From contig SVDM01000014.1 in assembly GCA_015058015.1 (NCBI GenBank), forward strand, positions 1-64,000: a stretch of 64,000 nt of DNA, read 5' to 3'. The notes under the pieces were generated by a model. That model ran no database searches, was not told where the DNA came from, and saw only the letters and a program-made list of their open reading frames with translations. The stretch is from Lachnospiraceae bacterium (lineage in GTDB: Bacteria > Bacillota > Clostridia > Lachnospirales > Lachnospiraceae). Positions 55,538 through 64,000 of the stretch are shown here, piece after piece. Position 1 is the first letter of the stretch. Each line of letters begins with the position of its first letter. The translations under genes were made by a program, and so were the position numbers.

Positions 55538-57493
55538 ATGGCAGAATCGGAGATTAAGTACCTAAAGAGTTTGGCTAATCAGTTTCCAACCATAGCCAAA
55601 GCATCTACAGAGATTATCAACTTACAAGCCATTCTTAACCTGCCCAAGGGCACGGAGCATTTTATCACAGATATTCACGGAGAGTATGAGCAGTTCCAGC
55701 ACGTAATCAGGAACGGTTCCGGTTCCGTAAAAAGAAAGATTGAAGAGGAGTTCGGCTCCACTTTTTCAGCCAAGGAGAAGAAGACTCTGGCTACTCTTAT
55801 ATATTATCCGGAGGAGAAGCTGCAGCTTATTAAGGCCAGCGAGGATAATATCAATGACTGGTATAACATTACCATTCACAGACTGATTCAGATTACCAAG
55901 AAGTGCGCTACCAAGTATTCAAGATCCAAGGTAAGGAAGGCACTTCCCAAGGACTTTGCATATACTATTGAAGAGCTTATAACGGAGCGTGGAGATATGC
56001 CTGATAAAGAGGCGTATTATAACGAGATTATCACTTCCGCCATTGAAATCGGAAGGGCGGATTTCCTTATTATTGCATTATGTAAAGTAATCCAGCGTCT
56101 GGTTATCGACCAATTACACGTACTGGGAGATGTATATGACAGAGGACCTCTGCCCCATAAGGTTATGGACATGCTTATGAGATACCACAGCGTGGACATT
56201 CAGTGGGGTAATCATGACATCCTTTGGATGGGCGCAGCTGCAGGACAGACTGAGTGTATGTGTACACTCCTTCGTATCTCAGCTAAGTATGGTAACTTAG
56301 ATATATTAGAGGACGGCTATGGCATTAACTTAGTTCCTCTGGTTCGTTTTGCTATGAAGACTTACAGGGATGACCCCTGCGAATGCTTCAAAATCTCCTT
56401 TAGAGAGAGCGAATACAATATCTTGGATGCAGACCTTGACAGAAAGATGCATAAGGCACTGGCGGTTATTCAGTTTAAGTTAGAAGGCCAGCTGATAAAG
56501 CGCAGACCCGAGTTCGAGATGGATAAGAGAAATCTTCTTCATCAGATAGACTTTAAGAAGGGGACGGTAACTGTTGAGGGCAAGAAATATCCCATGCTGG
56601 ATATGAACTTCCCCACCATCGACCCCAAGGATCCCTACAAACTTACTCCCGAAGAGGAGAAGGTTGTGGACCGCTTAAGGACTGCATTTTTAGAAAGCGA
56701 GAAGCTCCAGAGACATATCAGATTTATGTTCGCTAAGGGCTCTCTCTATAAGATATGCAATTCAAACCTTTTATTCCATGGCTGCATTCCCCTTGATGAG
56801 AACGGTCAGTTTAAAAAGGTTAAGATATACGGAAAAGAGTACAGTGGCAAGAAGCTCCTTGATACTCTGGAGAAATATGCCCGTCAGGGTTACTACTCCA
56901 TCAAGCCCAAGGAGAAGCAGGACGGTCTTGATATAATGTATTATCTCTGGACCAATGCCAACTCACCTCTTTTCGGCAAAGAGAAGATGACCACCTTCGA
57001 GAGATATTTTATAGCTGACAAAGAGACTCATAAGGAGCCCAAGAATCCTTATTACTGTTGGATAGATAAGAAAGAGACTGCCCAGATGATTTTCGATGAG
57101 TTTGGTTTAGACTTTGAGACAAGCCACATTGTAAACGGTCATATTCCCATTGAATCAAGAAAGGGAGAGAACCCCATCAAATGCGACGGCAAGGTTCTTA
57201 TGATTGACGGCGGATTCTCCAAGGCCTATCAGCCCAAGACCGGAATCGCAGGCTATACTCTTATATATAACTCTTACGGTATGCTGCTTGCTGCCCATGA
57301 ACCCTTTGAATCATTGGCAGTGGCCATAAGGAATGAGAGCGATATATACTCTGATACAGTGCTGGTACAGAAGGTACTGCAGAGGAAGAGGGTTGCAGAC
57401 ACCGATGTGGGTAAGGAATTGCAGGAGCAGGTGTGCGACTTGAAGAAGCTTCTTAAGGCCTATCGCACAGGTAAGATTCCTGAGAGGATATAG
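55538..57493 (+). CDS. fbp: Fructose-1,6-bisphosphatase, class III
   Basis: A 651-residue metallophosphatase of gluconeogenesis, the Firmicute-specific class III type. Metal-binding motifs DIHGEYEQF, GDVYDRGP and GNHDILWMG are in order, with late HIVNGHIPI and DGGFSKAY blocks. Length is normal. hisA starts 1 bp after its stop, an unusual pairing. Confidence 0.94.
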   Translation: MAESEIKYLKSLANQFPTIAKASTEIINLQAILNLPKGTEHFITDIHGEYEQFQHVIRNGSGSVKRKIEEEFGSTFSAKEKKTLATLIYYPEEKLQLIKASEDNINDWYNITIHRLIQITKKCATKYSRSKVRKALPKDFAYTIEELITERGDMPDKEAYYNEIITSAIEIGRADFLIIALCKVIQRLVIDQLHVLGDVYDRGPLPHKVMDMLMRYHSVDIQWGNHDILWMGAAAGQTECMCTLLRISAKYGNLDILEDGYGINLVPLVRFAMKTYRDDPCECFKISFRESEYNILDADLDRKMHKALAVIQFKLEGQLIKRRPEFEMDKRNLLHQIDFKKGTVTVEGKKYPMLDMNFPTIDPKDPYKLTPEEEKVVDRLRTAFLESEKLQRHIRFMFAKGSLYKICNSNLLFHGCIPLDENGQFKKVKIYGKEYSGKKLLDTLEKYARQGYYSIKPKEKQDGLDIMYYLWTNANSPLFGKEKMTTFERYFIADKETHKEPKNPYYCWIDKKETAQMIFDEFGLDFETSHIVNGHIPIESRKGENPIKCDGKVLMIDGGFSKAYQPKTGIAGYTLIYNSYGMLLAAHEPFESLAVAIRNESDIYSDTVLVQKVLQRKRVADTDVGKELQEQVCDLKKLLKAYRTGKIPERI

Positions 57494-57494
57494 A

Positions 57495-58268
57495 ATGAGA
57501 TTTAGACCATGTATTGATATTCATAATGGAAAGGTGAAGCAGATTGTAGGTAGCAGTCTGACTGACGCCGGAGCAAAAGAAAACTTTGTATCAGATAAGG
57601 GGGCCGCAGATTTCGCGGCCCTCTATAAGGAGCACGGATTGGCCGGAGGTCACATTATACTCCTTAATCACAAGGACTCGGAATACTATGAGGCCACAAG
57701 AAGAGAGGCAATCAGCGCATTATGCGCATACAAAGAGGGTATGCAGATAGGCGGGGGAGTAACAGATGAGAACGGAGCAGATTATCTTGATGCCGGAGCG
57801 TCTCATGTAATTGTTACTTCTTTTGTATTTAAAGATGGGAAGATTAATGAGACTAACCTTGAACGTCTGGTGCGGGCTGTGGGCAAGGAACACATAGTTC
57901 TTGACTTAAGCTGCAAGAAGGTAGAGGGTCAGTATCATATTGTTACGGATAGATGGCAGAAGGTAACGGACACAGTGGTATGTGAGAAGACCTTGAATGA
58001 ACTCTCTGACAGTTGCGATGAGTTTCTGGTGCATGCTGCAGATGTGGAAGGCAAGCAGTCGGGGATAGACGAGGACTTGGCAAGGCTCCTTGGAGCATGG
58101 CAAGGTATTCCCATTACATATGCAGGGGGAATAAGAAGTCTTGAGGATATAAGGCTTTTGAACGAAGCAGGAGATGGAAGGCTTGATTATACCATAGGAA
58201 GCGCATTAGATTTGTTTGGAGGGAACCTGAAGTTTGAGGAAGTAATTAGAGCGCAGACAAAGGTCTGA
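57495..58268 (+). CDS. hisA: Eukaryote-type HisA (ProFAR isomerase)
   Basis: A 257-residue TIM-barrel isomerase of histidine synthesis. The RPCIDIHNGKVKQIVG start, IGGGVTDENG, and a late YAGGIRSLEDI block match the HIS6-like branch known from yeast and plants, which a few bacteria share. No other his genes lie nearby. Coupling to fbp by a 1-bp gap means they are almost surely co-transcribed. Confidence 0.85.
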   Translation: MRFRPCIDIHNGKVKQIVGSSLTDAGAKENFVSDKGAADFAALYKEHGLAGGHIILLNHKDSEYYEATRREAISALCAYKEGMQIGGGVTDENGADYLDAGASHVIVTSFVFKDGKINETNLERLVRAVGKEHIVLDLSCKKVEGQYHIVTDRWQKVTDTVVCEKTLNELSDSCDEFLVHAADVEGKQSGIDEDLARLLGAWQGIPITYAGGIRSLEDIRLLNEAGDGRLDYTIGSALDLFGGNLKFEEVIRAQTKV

Positions 58269-58311
58269 AGAATAATAATTGGGCATTATACAAAACGAAG
58301 GAGTGACTTAA

Positions 58312-59133
58312 ATGATTATCGATTTTCATACCCACGTATTCCCCGACTCCATGGCGGAGCGTGTGGTTCACAATATGGCAGTTGAAACAGGAATTATGCC
58401 TTACTTGACGGGAACGGTGGGGGATCTTACAACCTCCATGGAAAAAGCAGGCATAGATATTTCCATCCTGCTTCCGGTACTTACTAAACCCTCGCAGTTT
58501 AACACCGTTAACCACTATGAGTTGGAGATTGCCCGGACATACGAGAACGGGGCAAGGCTTATCGCCTTTGGCGGAATCCATCCGGACAGCCCCACATTAA
58601 AGGAAGATATCAAAGAGATTAGACGTCTGGGCATGAAGGGAATCAAGCTTCATCCTGACTACCAGCAGATAGATTTTGATGACCCAAGGAACATTAGAGC
58701 CATGGACTACGCCAGCGAAGAAGGCCTTATTACCGTGGTGCATGCTGGTCTTGATATGGCATTTGCAAAGCATGTTCACTGTACACCGCCTATGGTGGTA
58801 AATGCCTTGAAGGAGATTAGCCCGGAGAAACTGGTGCTTGCTCATATGGGAGGCTTGTATTATTTTGATGAGGTGGAAGAACTCCTCATTGACAAGGATG
58901 TGTACTTTGACACGGCTTACTTCATCGGCAAGACAAATCCGAGACAGATAACAAGAATCATGAGAAAGCATGGAATAGACAGGATTCTTTTTGCAACAGA
59001 TTCTCCCTGGGGAGATCAGCCAAAGAATGTGGATCTTTTTAAGACCACCTTTGATTTGACAGAAGAAGAACTTGAAAGAATCTTTTGGAAAAATGCGGTA
59101 AAACTCTTGAATATGGAAGATGAGTTAGGTTAG
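58312..59133 (+). CDS. Amidohydrolase family protein
   Basis: A 273-residue metal-dependent hydrolase of the amidohydrolase-2 type. The N-terminal HxH (DFHTHVFP), GIKLHPDYQ, VVHAG, HMGG and the late Asp in FATDSPWG supply the metal ligands. Substrate unknown; relatives act on aromatic carboxylates or amides. It lies between hisA and dapF in an apparent operon with small gaps. Confidence 0.82.
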   Translation: MIIDFHTHVFPDSMAERVVHNMAVETGIMPYLTGTVGDLTTSMEKAGIDISILLPVLTKPSQFNTVNHYELEIARTYENGARLIAFGGIHPDSPTLKEDIKEIRRLGMKGIKLHPDYQQIDFDDPRNIRAMDYASEEGLITVVHAGLDMAFAKHVHCTPPMVVNALKEISPEKLVLAHMGGLYYFDEVEELLIDKDVYFDTAYFIGKTNPRQITRIMRKHGIDRILFATDSPWGDQPKNVDLFKTTFDLTEEELERIFWKNAVKLLNMEDELG

Positions 59134-59157
59134 ACTTAAAATAGGTGATTTCAATAT

Positions 59158-60012
59158 ATGAAGAAAGAGACAAGGAAGATTAACTTTACCAAGATGCACG
59201 GTCTTGGGAATGATTATATATACGTGGACTGCACTAAGGAGAAGCTATCTGATGCAGCAAAGCTGGCAGTAAAGCTTAGCGACAGGCATTTTGGAATAGG
59301 AGCCGATGGCCTCATCCTTATAAAGCCATCTAAGATTGCTGACTTTGAGATGGCCATGTACAATGCTGACGGCTCCAGAGGCGAGATGTGCGGTAACGGA
59401 ATCCGCTGTGTGGGCAAGTTCGTATATGACTACGGCCTCACCAAGAAGACAGAGATCTCCATTGAGACTCTTGCTGGAATCAAGCATTTATCACTTAAGC
59501 TTAAAGACGACAAGGTAAAAGAAGTGAAGGTGGATATGGGAGAGCCCATTTTAGAGGCTTGCCGGGTGCCGGTTAGATCCGACCATAAGCAGGCTATAGA
59601 AGAACCCATCACCATTGGCAACAGGGAGTTTAAGATGACCTGCGTGTCCATGGGCAACCCCCATGCGGTGGTGCCGGTGGGAGATGTGGATACCTTCAAG
59701 GTGGAGAAGTTCGGCCCCCTCTTTGAGACAGACTACGTATTCCCTCAGAGGGTGAATACAGAATTTATAAATGTCATTGACAGCAAGCATATCAAGATGC
59801 GCGTATGGGAGCGTGGCTCAGGGGAGACATTTGCCTGCGGTACGGGAGCCTGTGCAGTGGCAGTAGCCTGTGCCCTTAACGGATGGACGGAAAGGGCTGT
59901 TACGGTGGAACTTTTGGGAGGAAAGCTGTCCATCAGATGGAACAAGCGGGACAATCATGTATATATGACAGGACCTGCAGAGATAGTATACGAAGGAAGC
60001 ATAGAAGTTTAG
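59158..60012 (+). CDS. dapF: Diaminopimelate epimerase
   Basis: A 284-residue cofactor-free epimerase turning LL- into meso-diaminopimelate. Both catalytic Cys blocks are present: MCGNGIRCVG (about residue 80) and ACGTGACAVA (about 224). The N-terminal FTKMHGLGNDYIYVD is typical. It completes a set of dap genes with dapA and dapB. Confidence 0.95.
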   Translation: MKKETRKINFTKMHGLGNDYIYVDCTKEKLSDAAKLAVKLSDRHFGIGADGLILIKPSKIADFEMAMYNADGSRGEMCGNGIRCVGKFVYDYGLTKKTEISIETLAGIKHLSLKLKDDKVKEVKVDMGEPILEACRVPVRSDHKQAIEEPITIGNREFKMTCVSMGNPHAVVPVGDVDTFKVEKFGPLFETDYVFPQRVNTEFINVIDSKHIKMRVWERGSGETFACGTGACAVAVACALNGWTERAVTVELLGGKLSIRWNKRDNHVYMTGPAEIVYEGSIEV

Positions 60013-60040
60013 GTATTTGTAATAGACAAGGGGGAGAGAA

Positions 60041-61507
60041 GTGTATTACATTGGAATTGATCTGGGAACATCTGCGGTAAAGCTTCTGCTTATGAGAAGT
60101 GACGGCGGCATAGAAAGAATAGTATCGAAAGACTATCCCTTAAGCATGCTCCATACCGGCTGGTCAGAGCAAAACCCTAAGGATTGGTATAACAAGACCA
60201 TAGAGGGTCTGAAAGAGCTGGTATCCGGTTATCCGGCAGATGAGATAAAAGGAATAGGCGCAGGAGGTCAGATGCATGGTTTGGTGCTTCTTGACAAAGA
60301 CGATGAAGTAATAAGACCTGCTATACTTTGGAATGACTCTAGAGCCACTAAGGAAAATGACTATTTAAATAATGAGATCGGACAAGACAAGTTGGGGGAA
60401 TACACCGCCAACATGTCGTTTACCGGTTTTACCGCACCCAAGCTTTTATGGGTGCGTAATAATGAACCGGAGAATTGGGAGAAGATCGCCAAGATAATGC
60501 TACCCAAAGATTATATGATATATCGTCTGTCGGGAAGTTTCGCCACAGATGTATCGGATGCTTCGGGTACTTTGTATTTTGATGTAAGAAATCGCAGATG
60601 GTCTAAGGAGATGTTGGATATCTGCGGCATCACGGAAGAGATGCTTCCAAAGGTTTACGAAAGCTACGAGAAGGTGGGAACAATCAAGCCCTCTCTTGCG
60701 GAAGATATAGGAGTGTCTAAGGACTGCGTCATGGCAGCAGGCGCCGGGGATAATGCGGCGGCAGCCATCGGTACAGGTACCGTAGGTGAAGGCGCATGCA
60801 ACATATCCCTTGGAACAAGCGGCACAATCTTTATAGCTTCGTCGGCATTTCCAAAGCTGGAGAATCATGCGGTTCACAGTTTCTGCCATGCTGACGGCAA
60901 CTACCACATCATGGGCTGCATACTTAGCGCCACATCCTCACTTAAATGGTGGATGAAGAATATCATAGAATCAGAGGATTACAACGGCGAACAGGCAAGG
61001 ATTAAGGAACTTGGTACCAATTCAGTCTTCTTTTTGCCATACCTTACGGGAGAGCGTTCCCCCCATAATGACCCATATGCCAGAGGTACCTTTATCGGCA
61101 TGACCCCGGATAGCACCAGGGAAGACATGACGCTGGCTGTTCTCGAAGGGGTGGCATTTGCCCTTAGGGATTCTTTGGAGATTGCCAAGGCAGCCGGTGT
61201 AAATGTAAGTCGCTCCATGATAAGCGGCGGCGGGGCCAACAGTATAATCTGGAAGGAGATCCTGGCAAATGTCATGGATGTTTCAATAGATGTGCCGGAA
61301 AGCGAGCAGGGACCGGGCCTTGGAGGAGCTATCCTTGCAGCGGTGGCAGCAGGTGAATATACAAGTGTGGAACAACTGTCCCATAAAGTGGTCAGAATAG
61401 TGGATACAATAGAGCCTAAGGAAAAGCTTAGGGAAAAATATGAGGAGAAGTATAATCAATACCGATTATTATATCCGAGACTGAAGGAGGCGTATAAGAT
61501 ACTTTAG
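60041..61507 (+). CDS. xylB: Xylulokinase
   Basis: A 488-residue FGGY-family sugar kinase. The YIGIDLGTSAVK start, GQMHG loop, WNDSRA, GAGDNAAAAIGTG and C-terminal GGGANS blocks fit xylulokinase. The start is a GTG preceded by GGGGGAGAG. Other FGGY substrates are possible, but the Gln-Met-His-Gly motif favours xylulose. Xylose isomerase is not adjacent. Confidence 0.9.
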   Translation: MYYIGIDLGTSAVKLLLMRSDGGIERIVSKDYPLSMLHTGWSEQNPKDWYNKTIEGLKELVSGYPADEIKGIGAGGQMHGLVLLDKDDEVIRPAILWNDSRATKENDYLNNEIGQDKLGEYTANMSFTGFTAPKLLWVRNNEPENWEKIAKIMLPKDYMIYRLSGSFATDVSDASGTLYFDVRNRRWSKEMLDICGITEEMLPKVYESYEKVGTIKPSLAEDIGVSKDCVMAAGAGDNAAAAIGTGTVGEGACNISLGTSGTIFIASSAFPKLENHAVHSFCHADGNYHIMGCILSATSSLKWWMKNIIESEDYNGEQARIKELGTNSVFFLPYLTGERSPHNDPYARGTFIGMTPDSTREDMTLAVLEGVAFALRDSLEIAKAAGVNVSRSMISGGGANSIIWKEILANVMDVSIDVPESEQGPGLGGAILAAVAAGEYTSVEQLSHKVVRIVDTIEPKEKLREKYEEKYNQYRLLYPRLKEAYKIL

Positions 61508-61596
61508 TATCATCCTTTTGGATGAAAATTGAATATTTCGGCAGCGAAAATCGTTAATTCGGTACCAATTTACCATAAAATTCGGGTAGGTATTAA

Positions 61597-61625
61597 TTGA
61601 AATAGGTCTTATTTCATAGTAGAAT
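61597..61625 (+). promoter_or_regulatory. Strong promoter of the structured leader
   Basis: TTGAAA (61597-61602) and TAGAAT (61620-61625) are separated by exactly 17 bp. The predicted start is near 61632, the first base of a hairpin, and the leader to the start codon is about 385 nt. Confidence 0.75.
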
Positions 61626-61631
61626 AAGCAC

Positions 61632-61700
61632 AAGGTTTGGGTTAGTCCGCTAACCGGACCTTAGTACATTGATAACTACATAACGAATATGGTAGTATCA
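61632..61700 (+). ncRNA. 5'-terminal hairpins of the leader
   Basis: Hairpin 1: AAGGT (61632-61636) with ACCTT (61658-61662) encloses GGTTAG-TCCG-CTAACC (61640-61655). Hairpin 2: TGATAACTAC (61670-61679) with GTAGTATCA (61692-61700), nine pairs and one bulged A. The first begins at the predicted transcript 5' end, a place where hairpins protect mRNA from decay. Confidence 0.55.
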
Positions 61701-61738
61701 TACAGATTGTGAATTAGCGGTTTAAAGGGCTTGCGACC

Positions 61739-62000
61739 GATTATTATTCTTCAATAATAACCAGGTTAACCCCGCTATCCGTTAAAAGCGAGGCTGAAAA
61801 CAGGAGGCACACCCTATATAGTGTGTCATGGTTAACCCCGCTATCCTTTAAAAGCGAGGCTGAAAACAGGAACCCGACCCTATATCGTCGGGTAGGTTAA
61901 CCACGTTTTCCTCAAAAAGCGAGGCTGAAAATAGGGAGCTCACCTCGTATCTAAAAGTGAGCAGCTATAACAATAGGGTTATAGTCAAACCGAAAATAGG
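61739..62000 (+). repeat. Four tandem 65-66 bp units with covarying hairpins
   Basis: Units: 61739-61804, 61805-61870, 61871-61935, 61936-62000, each ending in GAAAA(C/T)AGG. Units 1-3 share GGTTAACC, a CCNCGYT...AGCGAGG hairpin and GGCTGAAAA. Each unit opens with a hairpin of differing sequence: TTATTATT/AATAATAA (61741-61760), GGCACAC/GTGTGTC (61806-61827), ACCCGAC/GTCGGGT (61872-61893), GCTCAC/GTGAGC (61938-61962). The second and third keep the same 7-bp arm length and loop CCTATAT(A/C) though the arms differ. Unit 4 replaces the second hairpin with CTATAAC/GTTATAG (61965-61984). This is strong evidence for an RNA structure. No known family is recognised. Confidence 0.7.
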
Positions 62001-62015
62001 CTAAGGAGAATGAAA

Positions 62016-64000
62016 ATGAGAAAAATGAAAGATGTTTTTGGCGCAGGCTTAAGCACGCTGTTGATATTATCAATGGTATTAGGCAGTACGACAACAGCAT
62101 TTGCTGCAGGCGTAGATGACAAACTCGACCGCGAATTCAATTCTGCTTATCAGGAACTTATAGCTGATGCTAAGGACCTTACTTTCGAAGCTTACTCCGG
62201 AACTAATGAGAAGTTCGGTGCAGAGAAGGTGACGGGAGATGAAGCAAAAGTTGCTGAGTATTGGGCAGACGCACAGAAATGTTTAGAAGCATATGCTAAG
62301 AAGACATATGGTGCTGAGGCTACAGTAGTTAAGACTGAGAATGATCTTAGTGGTAAAGTAGTTGCTCAGGGTAAGGCCGGAATCACACTTGATGATGAGA
62401 CCTACGCTCGTGCATATAAAGTAACTGCAAACGGTAATGATTACTATTATAACATTCATGTTGCTGACAATAATGGTAATATCAGTTTTTGGCAGAAGAC
62501 TCAGAATGCTTCTCAGGAAGTAAAGAACTGGGCAAAAGTAGAGGCCGATAACTCCATTACTATTCTAGATGAGTCCAAAGCACTTAAAGGACTTATCGTT
62601 GACCATGAAGGTTCCAAGTATGTTGCATACGCAGGACCTACAGATACAAGTACTCATGAATATGAGAACTTCAAGACTACTCTGGCAAGCAATCAGACTT
62701 CTGAAATTGTTGCAGATACAGAGAAGACAGTAAATTCAGTAGGAACTATTACAGTTAATGACACATACGGAACCAAGCATGTTCAGTATGGAGACACCAC
62801 GAATTACGGCGGTTTCTTTAGCTTTGAAGCGAATGCAATGAAAAAGGCTGAGAAGGATGTTGAAACATGGCTTAATAAAAAGGCCGGCAACACCTGTAAG
62901 GTAACACTTCACAGATGGTTCTCTTCAAAAGTAATTAATATCTCATCAATGTCTGAATGGACAAAGTTCTGGACAGACGCAGGGGTATTCTTCCTGGGAT
63001 ATGATGTTGATGTTGATTGTTACGAAGAAGTAACCGATATGACAGCTGTTACAGCTAAACATGATGAAGTTGGTATTATCGTAACTCATTCAGCTGATGT
63101 AAAGGTTACAACAGACAACAGCCGTTATAATCAGGAGACTGACGAAAAATTTGTTGCGGCATGGCCTGGACAGACAAGCAAGCCTAAAGAAAAAATTCAA
63201 GAACTGAAGGATGAACTGTGCAAGGATGAACATGTTCAGATTACAGGTGATGATTATTGGTGGGTTGTTGCAGGATATAATTATGAAGTATATTACAACT
63301 ATATCGATGTTTCATCTGGTACAAAGAACCAGACTATTTCCAGAGATTTCTACAGAGCTGACAAATATGATTATATTACAGTAGAAACAATCCCTGCTTA
63401 CTGGACAGAGACATTAGCTTGTACACCATACACAGTTAAACTCTTCCAAGCAGATGGAAAGACAGCTATTACTACAATCGGTGCTCTTCCCGGAGCTAAC
63501 GTAAAGGGAATCATTAATGATTACCAGAAAAAAGTTACTAAGGTAGAAGATAAGAAGACAACCGGTACAACTGAGCCTAAGACAGCAGGTTCTTATACTG
63601 TAACAGTATTTAACAAATGGGTTCCTGTTTCTGCACAGGCTACTTACAAAGTAGACAATGCCAAGAATGTTTCAGCCAATATGGAATTCAAGGCAGAGAA
63701 TAAAGAGATTGACAAGAGTAATGTTCAGTTTGGTTTAAGAAAGAGCAATGAAGAAGTTGCTGAGTTAAACCATAATTACAAGGTTGAGGATTACCTCCAC
63801 CTTGCAGCATCACCTTCTCTTGTTAAGCTTGTTGAGTATCTTGAAGTTTCAGGCAAACTTAAGGATGATGAGACTTACTATAAGATATTAGATCAGTTAG
63901 TAGGTGAGGTTCCTACATTAAAAGATTTCGTTGAAAAGGCTAAGACAGGTGAAGCACTTGACATGAAAGCTATCGATCCCGGATTTGAGGGAACAGTAGA
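62016..64000 (+). CDS. Secreted surface protein, partial at window end
   Basis: An open frame of about 661 codons runs off the window with no stop. It begins with a signal peptide (basic start, hydrophobic core, cleavage after TAFAA at about residue 32). The mature part is acidic, rich in Lys, Asp, Tyr and Thr, and shows no domain I recognise. The ATG at 62016 is chosen over an in-frame ATG at 62010 because AAGGAG is seven bases away. The strong promoter, long structured leader and favourable codons suggest an abundant exported or surface-layer-like protein, but that is inference. Confidence 0.8.
   Translation, partial: MRKMKDVFGAGLSTLLILSMVLGSTTTAFAAGVDDKLDREFNSAYQELIADAKDLTFEAYSGTNEKFGAEKVTGDEAKVAEYWADAQKCLEAYAKKTYGAEATVVKTENDLSGKVVAQGKAGITLDDETYARAYKVTANGNDYYYNIHVADNNGNISFWQKTQNASQEVKNWAKVEADNSITILDESKALKGLIVDHEGSKYVAYAGPTDTSTHEYENFKTTLASNQTSEIVADTEKTVNSVGTITVNDTYGTKHVQYGDTTNYGGFFSFEANAMKKAEKDVETWLNKKAGNTCKVTLHRWFSSKVINISSMSEWTKFWTDAGVFFLGYDVDVDCYEEVTDMTAVTAKHDEVGIIVTHSADVKVTTDNSRYNQETDEKFVAAWPGQTSKPKEKIQELKDELCKDEHVQITGDDYWWVVAGYNYEVYYNYIDVSSGTKNQTISRDFYRADKYDYITVETIPAYWTETLACTPYTVKLFQADGKTAITTIGALPGANVKGIINDYQKKVTKVEDKKTTGTTEPKTAGSYTVTVFNKWVPVSAQATYKVDNAKNVSANMEFKAENKEIDKSNVQFGLRKSNEEVAELNHNYKVEDYLHLAASPSLVKLVEYLEVSGKLKDDETYYKILDQLVGEVPTLKDFVEKAKTGEALDMKAIDPGFEGTV

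Noticed and set aside
61739-62000. CRISPR array
   Set aside because: Units are 65-66 bp with internally structured, diverging repeats and no spacer-like unique segments of constant length; no cas genes are present.
61739-62000. Tandem c-di-GMP-I riboswitches
   Set aside because: The reverse complement contains a TAGCGGGGTTA segment reminiscent of that class, but the orientation is opposite to the downstream gene and the other conserved blocks and helix order are absent.

Overview
The window is a 64 kb piece of a Gram-positive, low-to-mid GC chromosome, most likely a Lachnospiraceae member (Clostridia, gut or rumen type). Supporting signs are the division and cell wall cluster order (mraZ, rsmH, ftsL, pbp, mraY, murD, ftsW, divIB, ftsZ), a class B sortase, class III fructose bisphosphatase, a eukaryote-type HisA, a ferredoxin-EtfA fusion, many c-di-GMP proteins and Gram-positive style AGGAGG ribosome sites. 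I see no rRNA, tRNA, insertion sequence, prophage or CRISPR array. The species is not determinable from the sequence alone.

Layout. 1-1170: a minus-strand operon (SEC-C protein, small membrane protein, PilZ receptor). 1243-10876: the division and wall cluster, with a clear array of MraZ-type boxes at its promoter. 10877-18024: sortase B, an LCP ligase, a small secreted protein, a cytidylate kinase-like protein, shikimate kinase and a large REC/HD/GGDEF protein. 18026-20545: YfhO membrane protein.

20617-36094 reads as an accessory catabolic island. A PadR regulator diverges from a five-gene operon: CoA transferase, acyl-CoA ligase, acyl-CoA dehydrogenase, EtfB, ferredoxin-EtfA. The order of activities is that of the caffeate reduction (carABCDE) operon of Acetobacterium woodii. 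PadR-like boxes lie in both promoter regions. It is followed by three UroD-type methyltransferase-like genes, two MFS transporters and a PucR-type activator. My inference is that the island takes up, demethylates and reduces plant phenylpropenoates or similar enoates as electron acceptors.

36159-45616: two tiny overlapping reading frames, a GGDEF/hybrid kinase coupled to a secreted SleB-type hydrolase, a uracil permease, a hybrid histidine kinase whose N-terminus looks like an ECF-transporter S component, and folC. 45627-48394: an MBOAT/DHHW surface O-acylation pair. 48446-53702: typA, a CPA2 antiporter, a MATE exporter and a corrinoid adenosyltransferase. 53766-61507: dapA, dapB, fbp, hisA, an amidohydrolase, dapF and a xylulokinase.

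61508-64000: a strong predicted promoter starts a leader of about 385 nt made of roughly eleven consecutive hairpins. It includes four tandem 65-66 bp units whose hairpin arms differ in sequence but stay complementary. The leader ends at the start of a secreted protein that runs off the window. This leader, the ECF-S/kinase fusion and the car-like island are the items most worth following up.
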